DNA of 64,000 nt, from positions 9,571 through 73,570 of the forward strand of contig DASQWC010000215.1 in assembly GCA_035640475.1 (NCBI GenBank), in the 5' to 3' direction. The stretch comes from DASQWC01 sp035640475 (GTDB lineage: Bacteria; Actinomycetota; JAICYB01). Below, one piece after another: positions 8,431 through 16,672 of this stretch. Made by a program: the position numbers and the translations under genes. Each line of letters opens with the position of its first letter. Position 1 is the stretch's first letter. The notes beneath the pieces are model-generated. The model searched no databases. It saw only the letters and a program-made list of their open reading frames with translations, and was not told the origin of the DNA.

Positions 8431-10079
8431 GCGACAACGGCTCGCCGTTCCTGCGCTGCACGAACCTCGACGTCGGCTACGGGCCGGTCCAGGTGTTGTT
8501 CGGCGTCGACTTCGAGTGCGAGCAGGGCGAGATCGTCGCACTGCTCGGCACGAACGGCGCCGGGAAGTCGACATTGCTGAAAGCCATCTCCGGACTCTTG
8601 AAGCCGATGGCCGGGAAGATCGAGTTCAAAGGCGAGAACATCACCGGTATGGCCGCCAACCGGACGGCGGCTCTCGGCGTGCTGCAGATGCCGGGCGGCA
8701 AGAGCGTGTTTCCGACGCTCACCGTCGAAGAGAACCTGCGTCTCGCATCGTGGCTCTTCCGCGGCGAGAAGCAGCGCGTCGCCGAAGAGCTCGAGAAGGT
8801 GCTCGACATGTTTCCCCGTTTGCGAGAGCGCTACAACCAGATGGCCGGGAACCTCTCCGGCGGCGAGCAGCAGATGATGAGTCTCGCCGGAGTCTTCATG
8901 AACCAGCCGACGGTCCTCATGATCGACGAGCTCTCACTCGGCCTCGCACCGACCGTCGTCGGCGAGCTCATCGACGTCGTCCACCACGTGCACGATCAGA
9001 CGGGCGTCACGATCATCGTCGTCGAGCAATCGGTCAACGTCGCGCTCACCCTCGCCAAGCGCGCGGCCTTCATGGAGAAAGGCGAAGTTCGTTTCGAGGG
9101 ACCGACGGCAGAGCTCCTCGAACGCCCCGACATCCTTCGGTCCGTCTTCATCGCCGGCGCCAGCGCGTCCAGGGACGGTCAGTCGAACGGAAAGAAGTCG
9201 GCGAAGCGCAAACAGACAAAACGCAAGCGGCCGCCGGCCGACGCACCGGTCGTCCTCGAATGTATCGACGTATCAAAGACGTTCGGCGGCATCCGAGCGG
9301 TCGATGAGGTAAGCATCCAGCTCAAGCGCGGCGAGATCATGGGACTCATCGGGCCAAACGGCTCGGGCAAGACCACGCTGTTCGACTGCATCTCGGGATT
9401 CCTGCCCATCGACGGCGGCCGTGTCATCGTCAACAACAAAGACGTCACCGAGCTCACGCCCCACGAACGCGCGCTGGCCGGGCTCGGGCGCTCGTTCCAG
9501 GAAGCACGGCTGTATCCGTCGCTGAGCGTGGCCGAAACGGTCGCCGTCGCGCTCGAGCGGCACCTCGAGTCCAAGGACATCGTCGCCGCCGCGATGCACT
9601 TGCCCGCCACGTACGAATCGGAGCTCGCCGCATCGGTTCGCGTCGACGAGCTGATCGACCTGATGGGGCTGAATGCCTTCCGCGAGAAGCTCACCGGCGA
9701 GCTGTCGACGGGAACACGCCGCATCGTCGACATCGCATGCATCCTCGCGCAGGATCCGGAAATCGTCCTGCTGGACGAGCCGTCCGGTGGCGTCGCGCAA
9801 CGAGAGACGGAAGCGCTGGGCCCGCTTCTGGAGCGCGTCCAGGAGTACACGGGTTGCTCGATCCTGATCATCGAACACGACATGCCGCTGCTCACATCGA
9901 TCTGCGACCGTATGGTTGCGCTCGAGACCGGTGCGGTCATCGCCGAAGGCACGCCGAAGCAGACCCTCAACCATCCGCGTGTCGTCGAGTCCTATCTCGG
10001 GACGAACGAGGCGGCGATCATGCGCTCGGGCGAGCACAAGGCCGGACGGCGTCTGCGCAGAAAGTCCCGGGCCCGCTAG
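8427..10079 (+). CDS. LivF-LivG fusion ATPase of the same ABC transporter
   Basis: A 550-residue double ABC ATPase. The first half (residues about 8-250) is LivF-like, with Walker A GTNGAGKST at 41-49, signature LSGGEQQ at 143-149 and Walker B VLMIDE at 163-168. A Lys/Arg-rich linker (about 252-272) follows. The second half is LivG-like, with Walker A GPNGSGKT at 309-316, a divergent signature LSTGTRR at 426-432 and Walker B IVLLDEP at 446-452. It should bind the fused permease at the cytoplasmic face. The order F then G in one chain is unusual. Its last 4 bp overlap the convergent acyl-CoA dehydrogenase gene. Confidence 0.9.
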   Translation: MSDNGSPFLRCTNLDVGYGPVQVLFGVDFECEQGEIVALLGTNGAGKSTLLKAISGLLKPMAGKIEFKGENITGMAANRTAALGVLQMPGGKSVFPTLTVEENLRLASWLFRGEKQRVAEELEKVLDMFPRLRERYNQMAGNLSGGEQQMMSLAGVFMNQPTVLMIDELSLGLAPTVVGELIDVVHHVHDQTGVTIIVVEQSVNVALTLAKRAAFMEKGEVRFEGPTAELLERPDILRSVFIAGASASRDGQSNGKKSAKRKQTKRKRPPADAPVVLECIDVSKTFGGIRAVDEVSIQLKRGEIMGLIGPNGSGKTTLFDCISGFLPIDGGRVIVNNKDVTELTPHERALAGLGRSFQEARLYPSLSVAETVAVALERHLESKDIVAAAMHLPATYESELAASVRVDELIDLMGLNAFREKLTGELSTGTRRIVDIACILAQDPEIVLLDEPSGGVAQRETEALGPLLERVQEYTGCSILIIEHDMPLLTSICDRMVALETGAVIAEGTPKQTLNHPRVVESYLGTNEAAIMRSGEHKAGRRLRRKSRAR

Positions 10080-11224
10080 AGCGCGTATCGGTCAAGCAAA
10101 CGGCGGGCGATCACCAGCCGCTGGATCTCGTTCGTGCCCTCGCCGATGATCATCAGCGGCGCATCGCGGTAGTACCGCTCGACGGGGAATTCGGCCGAGT
10201 AGCCGTAGCCGCCGTGCACACGCATCGCATCGACGGCAACCTCCCGGCACATCTCAGACGCGAAGAGCTTCGCCATGCCCGCTTCGAGATCGGCGCGCTC
10301 GCCGGCGTCCTTGAGCTCGGCCGCGCGGAGGTACAGCAGGCGCGCAGCTTCGATCTTCGTCGCCATGTCCGCGAGCATGAATTGGATCGCCTGGTGCTCC
10401 GCGATCGGGCGTCCGAACGTTTCGCGCTGCTGCGCGTAGCGAATCGCTGCGTCGAAGGCCGCTCGGGCGACGCCGACGGCGCGCGCGGCGATGTTTACGC
10501 GTCCGGTCTCGAGGCCGTCCATCACTTGGGCGAATCCGTTTCCCTCGTCGCCGCCGACCAGGCCGGAAGCGGGAACGCGGACGCCGTCCAGCACCAGCTC
10601 GACCGTGTCGACGGCTCGGTAACCGAGCTTGTCGATGTGCTTCGAGATGTCGAAGCCGTCGCCCTTCTCCATCAGCAGGCACGACATGCCGTGGTGCGAG
10701 GGCTCGATGTCCGGGTTCGTCTTCACGAGTGTCGCGAACACGTTGCCATGCTCGCCGTTCGTGATGAACATCTTGTTTCCTTGCACGACGTATTCACCGT
10801 CGATGCGGCGGGCCACCGTCCGGATCGCCTGAAGATCGCTCCCACACCCGGGCTCGGTGAGCGCAAGGCCCGACCTCCGCTCACCCGACGCGAGCTTCGG
10901 CAGCCATTCCGCTCGCTGATCGTCGGTTCCGTGCTTTCCAACGATGTGCGCGCAGATGAGGTGGGTGTTGAAGACGCCGGACAGGGACATGAAGCCGCGG
11001 CACAGCTCCTCAACGCACATCGCGTACGTGACGAAATCGAGGCCCATACCGCCGAAGGACTCGGGGATCGTCGCGCCGAAGAACCCCATGGCGCCGAGCT
11101 GCTCGACGAGTTCGGCCGGATAGACGTCGTCGCGCTCGAGTGCCGGCGCCGCCGGGATCACTTCTTTGTCGACGAACTCGCGAACGGTCCGGACGAGCTC
11201 CTCGCGGACCTCGGACGTGCTCAT
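10076..11224 (-). CDS. Acyl-CoA dehydrogenase
   Basis: A 382-residue FAD-dependent acyl-CoA dehydrogenase of normal family length. It shows the flavin-binding LALTEPGCGSD segment (about residues 122-132), the ETFGRPIAEHQAIQFMLADM segment typical of the C-terminal helical domain, and VHGGYGYSAEFPVERYYRDA followed by the family signature IIGEGTNEIQRLVIAR. The catalytic Glu lies in this last motif (GEGTNEIQ). It oxidises a saturated acyl-CoA to the 2-enoyl-CoA and passes electrons to ETF. The chain-length preference is not visible. The neighbouring enoyl-CoA hydratase (13172-13978) could act next in the pathway. Confidence 0.93.
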   Translation of the reverse strand: MSTSEVREELVRTVREFVDKEVIPAAPALERDDVYPAELVEQLGAMGFFGATIPESFGGMGLDFVTYAMCVEELCRGFMSLSGVFNTHLICAHIVGKHGTDDQRAEWLPKLASGERRSGLALTEPGCGSDLQAIRTVARRIDGEYVVQGNKMFITNGEHGNVFATLVKTNPDIEPSHHGMSCLLMEKGDGFDISKHIDKLGYRAVDTVELVLDGVRVPASGLVGGDEGNGFAQVMDGLETGRVNIAARAVGVARAAFDAAIRYAQQRETFGRPIAEHQAIQFMLADMATKIEAARLLYLRAAELKDAGERADLEAGMAKLFASEMCREVAVDAMRVHGGYGYSAEFPVERYYRDAPLMIIGEGTNEIQRLVIARRLLDRYAL

Positions 11225-11237
11225 GTGACCGCCCGGC

Positions 11238-12236
11238 TCACTCCCGCAGTATTTGCAGCTCGTCCCAGACCTCGGGACGAGTCGTCGTGAAGTCGTAGAG
11301 CCCGCCGCCGAGCGAGCCGCCCTCGCGTGCGGCGGCGACGTATGCGCCGACTTGCGCCTCGTCGGCCGATTCCCCGAGCCCGCCGATCACGTGAACGGGA
11401 CGCCCCGTGAGCGCTCGAACTTGCTCGGCGTTCTGCTGGGTGAGATTCGCAGCCGTCGCCGGGTCTTTGCTGCGCGCCGTCCAATAGTTCATGGGCATGA
11501 AGACGTCGTAGAAGTCGCGCAAGGCCGCCCACGGGAAACCCGGCCAGCGCTTCTTGTTGTACTCCAGCGAGGTCGGCGGGATCACGATCGCCGCCAACGG
11601 ATAGCCGGCGCCGACGGTTGTCCGCAGGCGCTGCGAGTACTCGACGGCCAGACGCGAGCGCGTCGAGTGGTCGGGCACGCCCTCCGTATATTCGATGTCC
11701 GCCCCGAACGCGTCGAAGCGGTTGCCGTTCGGCGAGACGTAGTTGATCGCCGTCATGCTCCGGCGAAAGTCGAGCTCAGGGTCCTTGAACGCCGGCGGGT
11801 ACCAGGCAACAACGCGCATCCCGAGCGACTTGGCTTCGTCGAGCGCCGCCCCCATCGCAGTCGGGAACTGGATGTCGGCGGGCGAGCCGAACCGCGCCGA
11901 CTCCAGATACAGCGTCTGGACACCATTCGACGCCATGTCACGCACGAGCGGGACCACGGTCGCCGGATCGTCGGTGTGATCGAAGACATCGATCCACGAC
12001 CCAAGACCGCGGAACGCCCCGACCGTCTCCGGCGGCGCGGCGAGTACGCGTTGCGGCGCCGCGCGCCGCGTCACGTTCGCCGCCGGCGCACCCGGCGTCG
12101 GGTCGGGTGTCAGAAGCGGGGGCGCCGTCGGCAAGGGGGCCGGGACGGGCGTGGAGACGATGCGCTGCGACGCGAGCATGCGCGGCTGCGCGCACGCGCC
12201 GAAGCACAACAGGACCAACACGAGGGTCTTTCGCAA
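11238..12236 (-). CDS. Lipoprotein with glycosidase-like TIM-barrel domain
   Basis: A 332-residue exported lipoprotein. The signal peptide ends at a lipobox-like CFGAC with the lipidated Cys at residue 15, then a Pro/Thr-rich spacer of about 55 residues. The globular part (from GLGSWIDVFDHTDD) looks like a putative glycoside hydrolase barrel: repeated beta-strands ending in acidic residues, such as VQTLYLESARFG, VVAWYPPAF, FDAFGADIEYTEG and VFMPMNYWTARS. The ADIEYTEG segment could hold an acidic catalytic residue. The substrate is unknown. The start lies next to the stop of the Kelch lipoprotein gene, so the two are probably co-expressed at the cell surface. Confidence 0.6.
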   Translation of the reverse strand: MRKTLVLVLLCFGACAQPRMLASQRIVSTPVPAPLPTAPPLLTPDPTPGAPAANVTRRAAPQRVLAAPPETVGAFRGLGSWIDVFDHTDDPATVVPLVRDMASNGVQTLYLESARFGSPADIQFPTAMGAALDEAKSLGMRVVAWYPPAFKDPELDFRRSMTAINYVSPNGNRFDAFGADIEYTEGVPDHSTRSRLAVEYSQRLRTTVGAGYPLAAIVIPPTSLEYNKKRWPGFPWAALRDFYDVFMPMNYWTARSKDPATAANLTQQNAEQVRALTGRPVHVIGGLGESADEAQVGAYVAAAREGGSLGGGLYDFTTTRPEVWDELQILRE

Positions 12237-13250
12237 CTAGCTTCTAACCTCTAGCGTCTCGTTCGCGCCCGAGACCGACAGTCCCGGCTCGGGTCCCCCG
12301 CCCACAACATAAATGCGTTTGCCGATTCTCGCTGCCGAAAGGCCGTGGCGAGGGGTCGGAAGCGGGTCGGATGACGACCACCGGCGCTCGAACGGGTCGT
12401 ACACCTCGACCTCCTCAAATGTTCCCGTGGGTTCCTCACCCCCACAGACGACCAGCCGCCCTCCGACGGATGCGGCCGCCAGCCCTCCGCGAGCCGTCGG
12501 CATGTCGGGACCGCGTCGCCACTCATGGCTCTCCGGGTTGTAGACATCGAGCCACGCCCGGTTCCGCGCGGGAGTCAGCTCCCGGCCCCCGACGACGAAG
12601 ACCCGCCCGCCGACCGATGCGGCCGCAAGGTGATCGCGGGGACGCGGCAGTGGTGTCGAGGACGACCAGCGCCGCGCCTTCGGGTCGTAGATCTCGTGGG
12701 CCTTCACCAGCTTTCGCGGCTCTCCCTTCTCGCCCCCGGCTCCGCCGAGCGCATGGATCATTCCGCTCGAGACGGCAACGGCCAGGGCTCCCCGCGCGCT
12801 CGGCATGTCGGGCTCGGCTCTCCACTCGCGTTCACCCGCCGCCCACGACCACGTGCGATCGGAAGCGCTTCCGTCCGAGCGGTAACCGCCGACGAGATAC
12901 AGACGCCCGCCGACCGATGCCAGGGCGGCGTGATTGAGCGCCTCCGGCAAAGCAACGCCTTGCGACCACGTGTCGGCGTCCGGTGCGTACACCTCGACGC
13001 GCGCCGAGGTCGACCCGTCTCCGGCAAAGCCGCCGGCCACATAGACCCGGCCGTCGAGGACGGCTGCGGTTACCTCGGTCCGCGGCGTCGGGAGCGGCGC
13101 GCGCGTCGACCAGGCGGGACCGGGCGAGCAGCCGGCGACGAACAGCGACGCGACGAGGGTGACGCGCGGTGCTATGTGCCCGAGTAGGTGCCCGGCCGCT
13201 TTTCGAAGGCCGCTGCGACCGCTTCCTTCATGTCGTTGGAGGTGATGCAT
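12237..13250 (-). CDS. Exported Kelch-repeat protein, probable lipoprotein
   Basis: A beta-propeller of about six Kelch repeats, each with the Gly-Gly pair and conserved Trp (for example GRVYVAGGFAGDGST, GRLYLVGGYRSDGS, GRVFVVGGRELTPARN, GRLVVCGGEEPTGTF, KRIYVVGGG). A lipobox-like LFVAGC precedes the propeller, so export and lipidation are likely. The start is uncertain: the only in-frame ATG close to the signal peptide is at 13250, which leaves an overlap of 79 bp with the enoyl-CoA hydratase gene, and no GTG or TTG lies between it and the hydrophobic core. Kelch propellers bind proteins or sugars; the ligand here is unknown. Confidence 0.7.
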   Translation of the reverse strand: MHHLQRHEGSGRSGLRKAAGHLLGHIAPRVTLVASLFVAGCSPGPAWSTRAPLPTPRTEVTAAVLDGRVYVAGGFAGDGSTSARVEVYAPDADTWSQGVALPEALNHAALASVGGRLYLVGGYRSDGSASDRTWSWAAGEREWRAEPDMPSARGALAVAVSSGMIHALGGAGGEKGEPRKLVKAHEIYDPKARRWSSSTPLPRPRDHLAAASVGGRVFVVGGRELTPARNRAWLDVYNPESHEWRRGPDMPTARGGLAAASVGGRLVVCGGEEPTGTFEEVEVYDPFERRWSSSDPLPTPRHGLSAARIGKRIYVVGGGPEPGLSVSGANETLEVRS

Positions 13251-13978
13251 TTGATCTGCGCCTCGATCTCGCCGCGCATCCCTTCCTCGAGCGAGACCTT
13301 TCCCGCCTTGGCGACGAGCGCCTTCGTGAAACGAATCGGCATCGGGGGGCGCGAAGCGAGGTCGAGCGCGAACGCCCGAGCCTCTTCGTCGAGGCGCTCG
13401 GGAGCAACCACGCGGTTCACGATGCCCCACGCGAGCGCTTCGTCGGTTGTGATGCGGTGGGCCGTCCAGATGAGCTCCTTCGCGCGCGCGGGACCGACGA
13501 TCGGCGGCAAGAGCTGCGTTCCTCCGAGGTCGGGAACGAGGCCGTAGGTGATCTCGAAGACCGACATCGTCGCGCCCTGTGCGGCGAAGCGTATGTCGGC
13601 CGCAAGCGCGAGCTGGAAGCCGGCGCCGAGCGCGTACCCCTGCACGGCGGCGACGACGGGCTTGTCCATCTGCTGCCAGATCGCGAAGCCGCCTTGTGCC
13701 GGGCCGGGATCCACGTCGGAGCGCTCGCCGTTGCCGCTCGGCTCCCGTGCCGGCGCCGAACCGAACGCTTGCAGCGATGCGAGGTCCAGACCCGAGCAGA
13801 ATGCACGCCCTTCGCCGCGGAGCAGCACCGCCCGGATCTCTGCGTCGTCCCGAATGCGCTTACCCGCTTCGTACAAGCCGGCGAATACTTCTGGGGATAC
13901 GGCGTTGAGCTTGTCTGGACGATTCAGGCTGACCGTCGCGAGACGGTCCGTGACGTCGACGCGAACGACATCGGACAT
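13172..13978 (-). CDS. Enoyl-CoA hydratase/isomerase family protein
   Basis: A 268-residue crotonase-fold enzyme. It has the N-terminal VSLNRPDKLNAVSPE motif, the oxyanion-hole segments RAFCSGLDL (about residues 58-66) and GYALGAGFQLALAADIRFA (about 114-132), and the GLVPDLGGTQLLPP segment. At the usual catalytic Glu positions it has Gly/Asp-type substitutions, so hydration rather than isomerisation cannot be assumed. It probably acts in fatty-acid or acyl-CoA degradation with the nearby acyl-CoA dehydrogenase. It diverges from the hydrolase gene at 14019 across 40 bp. Confidence 0.88.
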   Translation of the reverse strand: MSDVVRVDVTDRLATVSLNRPDKLNAVSPEVFAGLYEAGKRIRDDAEIRAVLLRGEGRAFCSGLDLASLQAFGSAPAREPSGNGERSDVDPGPAQGGFAIWQQMDKPVVAAVQGYALGAGFQLALAADIRFAAQGATMSVFEITYGLVPDLGGTQLLPPIVGPARAKELIWTAHRITTDEALAWGIVNRVVAPERLDEEARAFALDLASRPPMPIRFTKALVAKAGKVSLEEGMRGEIEAQIKCITSNDMKEAVAAAFEKRPGTYSGT

Positions 13979-14018
13979 AGTTTCCTCCCCGGTTGCCGGG
14001 GCCTAGGATATCGACCCG

Positions 14019-14819
14019 ATGCCCGTCTACAACGTCAACGGACTGGACATCAACGCCGACGTGACCGGTGACGGATTCCCGCTCATCCTCATCGCCGGCA
14101 CCGGACTCCCGGCCGTGATCTGGGGCTTCCATGTGGGGTGGCTGTCCGAGCAGCGAAGAGTCGTCGCGTTCGACAACCGCGACATCGGTGCGTCGGGCTC
14201 TGCGCCCGGTGACTACACACCCACCGACATGGCGGGTGACGCCATCGGCCTCATGGACGCGCTCGGGATCGAGCGCGCCGACGTCGTCGGCTTCTCGCTC
14301 GGCGGAGCCATCGCACAGGAGGTCGCGCTCGCCGTCCCCGACCGCGTTCGCGGGCTCGTCCTGTACGCGACATGGGCGTCGACGGATGCGTGGCTCCGGC
14401 TGCGGTTCGAGGTCTGGGAACGGATCGCCGCCGCGGTGGCCCCGGATACCATCACCGACCTCGGCGCCCTCGAGCTGTACACGCACCGCTTCTTCGCCGA
14501 TCCGGCGCCGCTGGAGATGCTGCGTGCGTCGGCGCGCGCGGCTCCCAACGAGCGCGGACCAGACGGGTTCATCCGCCAGTGGCGCGCCGACCAAGCACAC
14601 GACGCGCGCGACCGTCTCGGCGGGATCCGGTCGCCGACGCTCGTCGTAGTCGGCGATGAGGACGTCCTCGTGCCGCGGCGCTACTCCCAGGAGCTCGTCG
14701 AGCTCATTCCGGGAGCGAAGTTGCAGGTCATCGCCGAAGCGGGCCACGGGGCGCTGGTCGAGCGGCCCGACGCGTTCCGCGCCGTGGTTGAACCCTTCTT
14801 GAAGGAACTGGAGGGCTAG
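14019..14819 (+). CDS. Alpha/beta hydrolase
   Basis: A 266-residue alpha/beta-hydrolase-fold enzyme. The nucleophile elbow VGFSLGG (Ser near residue 94), an oxyanion segment IAGTG (about residues 27-31), the acid VVVGDEDVLVP (near 212-222) and the final His in AEAGHGALVERPD (near 243) make a complete triad. The N-terminal FDNRDIGASG is typical of the 3-oxoadipate enol-lactonase/haloperoxidase branch. The substrate is not deducible. It is followed closely by an independent promoter, so the downstream genes need not be co-expressed. Confidence 0.85.
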   Translation: MPVYNVNGLDINADVTGDGFPLILIAGTGLPAVIWGFHVGWLSEQRRVVAFDNRDIGASGSAPGDYTPTDMAGDAIGLMDALGIERADVVGFSLGGAIAQEVALAVPDRVRGLVLYATWASTDAWLRLRFEVWERIAAAVAPDTITDLGALELYTHRFFADPAPLEMLRASARAAPNERGPDGFIRQWRADQAHDARDRLGGIRSPTLVVVGDEDVLVPRRYSQELVELIPGAKLQVIAEAGHGALVERPDAFRAVVEPFLKELEG

Positions 14820-14841
14820 GTCAACATCTGGCAAGTGAACC

Positions 14842-14870
14842 TCGCCAAATCAACATATTGGGTTTATAAT
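14842..14870 (+). promoter_or_regulatory. Sigma-70-type promoter placed for a leaderless transcript
   Basis: TCGCCA (14842-14847, four of six matches to TTGACA) is followed by a 17-bp spacer and a perfect TATAAT (14865-14870). Only six bases separate the -10 element from the ATG at 14877, so transcription should begin at or within a base or two of the start codon. No Shine-Dalgarno sequence fits, which agrees with leaderless initiation. Confidence 0.7.
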
Positions 14871-14876
14871 CCGTCG

Positions 14877-15653
14877 ATGAGCCCGGGGCGGCGCGAAATT
14901 CTCGAAAAGGTGGCCCGCGGCGAGCTCACGCCCGAGGAGGCCGACGCGCTCCTCCGCGGGGCCGAGGAAGGGGCCGCCCCGGATCGGCCGGCTCCCGAGC
15001 CGACCTCCCCCGTCGCCAAGATCAAGGTCTCGGCCGGCTTCGGCGCAATCGTCGTGATCGGCGACGCTTCGGTCGCCGAAGCCGAGGTAGAAGGGCCGCA
15101 CACCGCAACGGTGGAAGGCGACACGTTCCTCATCCGGGGCGACCTCGATCCGGTCCAGCCGGGCGGGTTTTCGATTCACCTCGGCGCCCGAAGAATGCGT
15201 CATATGCGCGTCGGTGGACGCAGCGCGTCAAGCCTCCGCGTTCGGATGAACCCCGCGCTTGCTCTCGAAGCACGCCTGGATGCCGGGCCACTCTCGATCT
15301 CGGACGTCAAGGGCCCGATCCGTGCTCGCTGCGCCGCCGGACCCATCACGATCGAGGATTTCTCCGGTCCGCTCGACGTCGCGGTCAACGCGGGCGCCGT
15401 ACGCGCGATCGGTATCCTCACCGACGGCGAGTCGCGCATCCGCAGCGACGCGGGTGCAGTCCGCGTCGAGCTCGAGTCCGGGTCGAGCGTTCACATCGTC
15501 GCCGATGCGGCGCTGGGCAAAGTCGTTCTCCCCGGCTCCGAGGAACCGGAGCGCCGCAAATTCGGCTCCCGTCGCGAAGCAACCGTCGGCAACGGCGACG
15601 CAACACTGCGCGTGGAAACGGCCATGGGCAGCATCCACGTCTCGACGGCGTGA
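14877..15653 (+). CDS. YvlB-like protein with SHOCT-like N-terminus and DUF4097 beta-repeat domain
   Basis: A 258-residue protein. The first 25 residues (REILEKVARGELTPEEADAL) match the short helical motif found in SHOCT/YvlB-N domains. The remainder is a run of beta-strands with repeating Asp-x-Gly turns (for example LDAGPLSISDVKGPIRARCAAG), as in DUF4097 adhesin-like proteins. No membrane segment is seen, so it is probably cytoplasmic or peripheral. It is coupled to the DUF2089 gene by a 1-bp TGATG overlap; this pairing recurs in other bacteria with envelope-stress links. The ATG at 14877 was preferred to an in-frame GTG at 14835 because of the promoter position. Confidence 0.7.
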   Translation: MSPGRREILEKVARGELTPEEADALLRGAEEGAAPDRPAPEPTSPVAKIKVSAGFGAIVVIGDASVAEAEVEGPHTATVEGDTFLIRGDLDPVQPGGFSIHLGARRMRHMRVGGRSASSLRVRMNPALALEARLDAGPLSISDVKGPIRARCAAGPITIEDFSGPLDVAVNAGAVRAIGILTDGESRIRSDAGAVRVELESGSSVHIVADAALGKVVLPGSEEPERRKFGSRREATVGNGDATLRVETAMGSIHVSTA

Positions 15654-16012
15654 TGAACGAACGACGGTTCGCGCCGCGTTCGTGTCCCGTGTGCGGCGAG
15701 CGCCTTGCGCTGACACGACTCGGCTGCCCCGAATGCGACACCGAGCTCTCCGGAGTGTTCGAGGCCTGCGAGTTCTGCTCGTTGGACGCCGACGATCGCG
15801 ACATGCTTCACGTCTTCCTGCGCTCGCGCGGAAACATGAAGGAGCTCGAGCGTCACCTCGGCGTGAGCTACCCAACCGTTCGCGCGCGCTTCGACAAGCT
15901 GCTCGCGCGCCTCGGCCTCGAATCCGAAGAAGAGCCCGACAGAATCGACCTGCTCGAAGCGTTGTCGAGAGGAGAGATCGATGTCGGCGAGGCCCTCGAG
16001 CGTCTCGAGTGA
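15653..16012 (+). CDS. DUF2089 family zinc-finger/helix-turn-helix protein
   Basis: A 119-residue protein with an N-terminal zinc ribbon (CPVCGERLALTRLGCPEC and a further CEFC) and a C-terminal helix-turn-helix-like region resembling sigma region 4 (GNMKELERHLGVSYPTVRAR). This is the DUF2089 architecture, thought to bind DNA. The C-terminal LEALSRGEIDVGEALERLE echoes the helical motif at the N-terminus of the YvlB-like partner, which suggests the two proteins contact each other or a common partner. It is probably a regulator of its own operon; this is inference. Confidence 0.8.
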   Translation: MNERRFAPRSCPVCGERLALTRLGCPECDTELSGVFEACEFCSLDADDRDMLHVFLRSRGNMKELERHLGVSYPTVRARFDKLLARLGLESEEEPDRIDLLEALSRGEIDVGEALERLE

Positions 16013-16030
16013 GCTCGAGACGCTCACAGT

Positions 16031-16055
16031 GGCGGTTCGGGGGCGCAGCCCCCGG
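16031..16055 (-). repeat. Remnant of the dispersed GC-rich repeat
   Basis: GGTTCGGGGGCGCAGCCCCC matches the reverse complement of the 3' end of copies A-C (GCTGCGCCCCCCGAACC), with two G residues missing. It forms a small hairpin (GGGGGC-GCA-GCCCCC) in the 48-bp gap before the cyclase gene. No T-run follows, so it is not a standard terminator. Confidence 0.5.
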
Positions 16056-16060
16056 TACAC

Positions 16061-16672
16061 ATGAGTGATACCGGGGCTCTTCGGGACGACTACCTCCCCT
16101 GGGCCGTCGACGCCCGCGACGTTCCGGAGGACGTCCGGACCGTCGTCCTCGGCTCCCGAGAGGGAACCGAACGCAGACGCGCGCTGGGCGCCGTCGTGTT
16201 CACCGACATCGTCGACTCCACGATGCTCATGGCCGAGCTCGGGAACCGGCGCTGGCGCGATCTCCTCGAAGCGCACAACGCGCTCGTGCGCCGAGAGCTG
16301 CTCCGCTACGGAGGTTCCGAAGTCGATACGGCCGGCGACGGCTTCGTCGCGACCTTCGCGGGTCCGTCCGACGCGATCGCGTGCGCCCGCGCGGCGATCG
16401 AGGCCGTACGATGGATCGGCCTCGATCTCCGCGCGGGCGTGCACGCCGGTGAGTTCGAGCTCGTCGCCGAACGGCCGGGCCGTCCGAAGCCCAGCGGCCT
16501 GGCCATGAGCATCGGCGCACGGGTATGCGACCTCGCCGAGCCGAGCGAATTGCTCGCATCCGACACCGTTCGCCAGCTCCTCATCGGTTCCGATTACCAG
16601 TTCGAGGCGCGAGGGATTCACGCCCTCAAAGGAGTGCCGGGCGACTGGGTCTTGTACGCGGTCGACGGTTAG
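16061..16672 (+). CDS. Class III adenylate/guanylate cyclase-domain protein
   Basis: A 203-residue soluble protein consisting almost only of one class III cyclase catalytic domain. Both metal-binding Asp motifs are present (VVFTDIVDST, about residues 44-53, and TAGDGFVATF, about 90-99). The Lys that normally selects the base is replaced by Asp (EVDTAGDG), and the transition-state Asn position reads MSIGARV with only Arg kept. Such variants are common in actinobacteria, and their activity varies. With no sensor domain it may need a partner. It converges with dinB with a 4-bp overlap. Confidence 0.85.
   Translation: MSDTGALRDDYLPWAVDARDVPEDVRTVVLGSREGTERRRALGAVVFTDIVDSTMLMAELGNRRWRDLLEAHNALVRRELLRYGGSEVDTAGDGFVATFAGPSDAIACARAAIEAVRWIGLDLRAGVHAGEFELVAERPGRPKPSGLAMSIGARVCDLAEPSELLASDTVRQLLIGSDYQFEARGIHALKGVPGDWVLYAVDG

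Noticed and set aside
16039..16053. GGGGGC-GCA-GCCCCC hairpin as a terminator after the DUF2089 gene
   Set aside because: No T-run follows, and the sequence is better explained as a remnant of the dispersed repeat.
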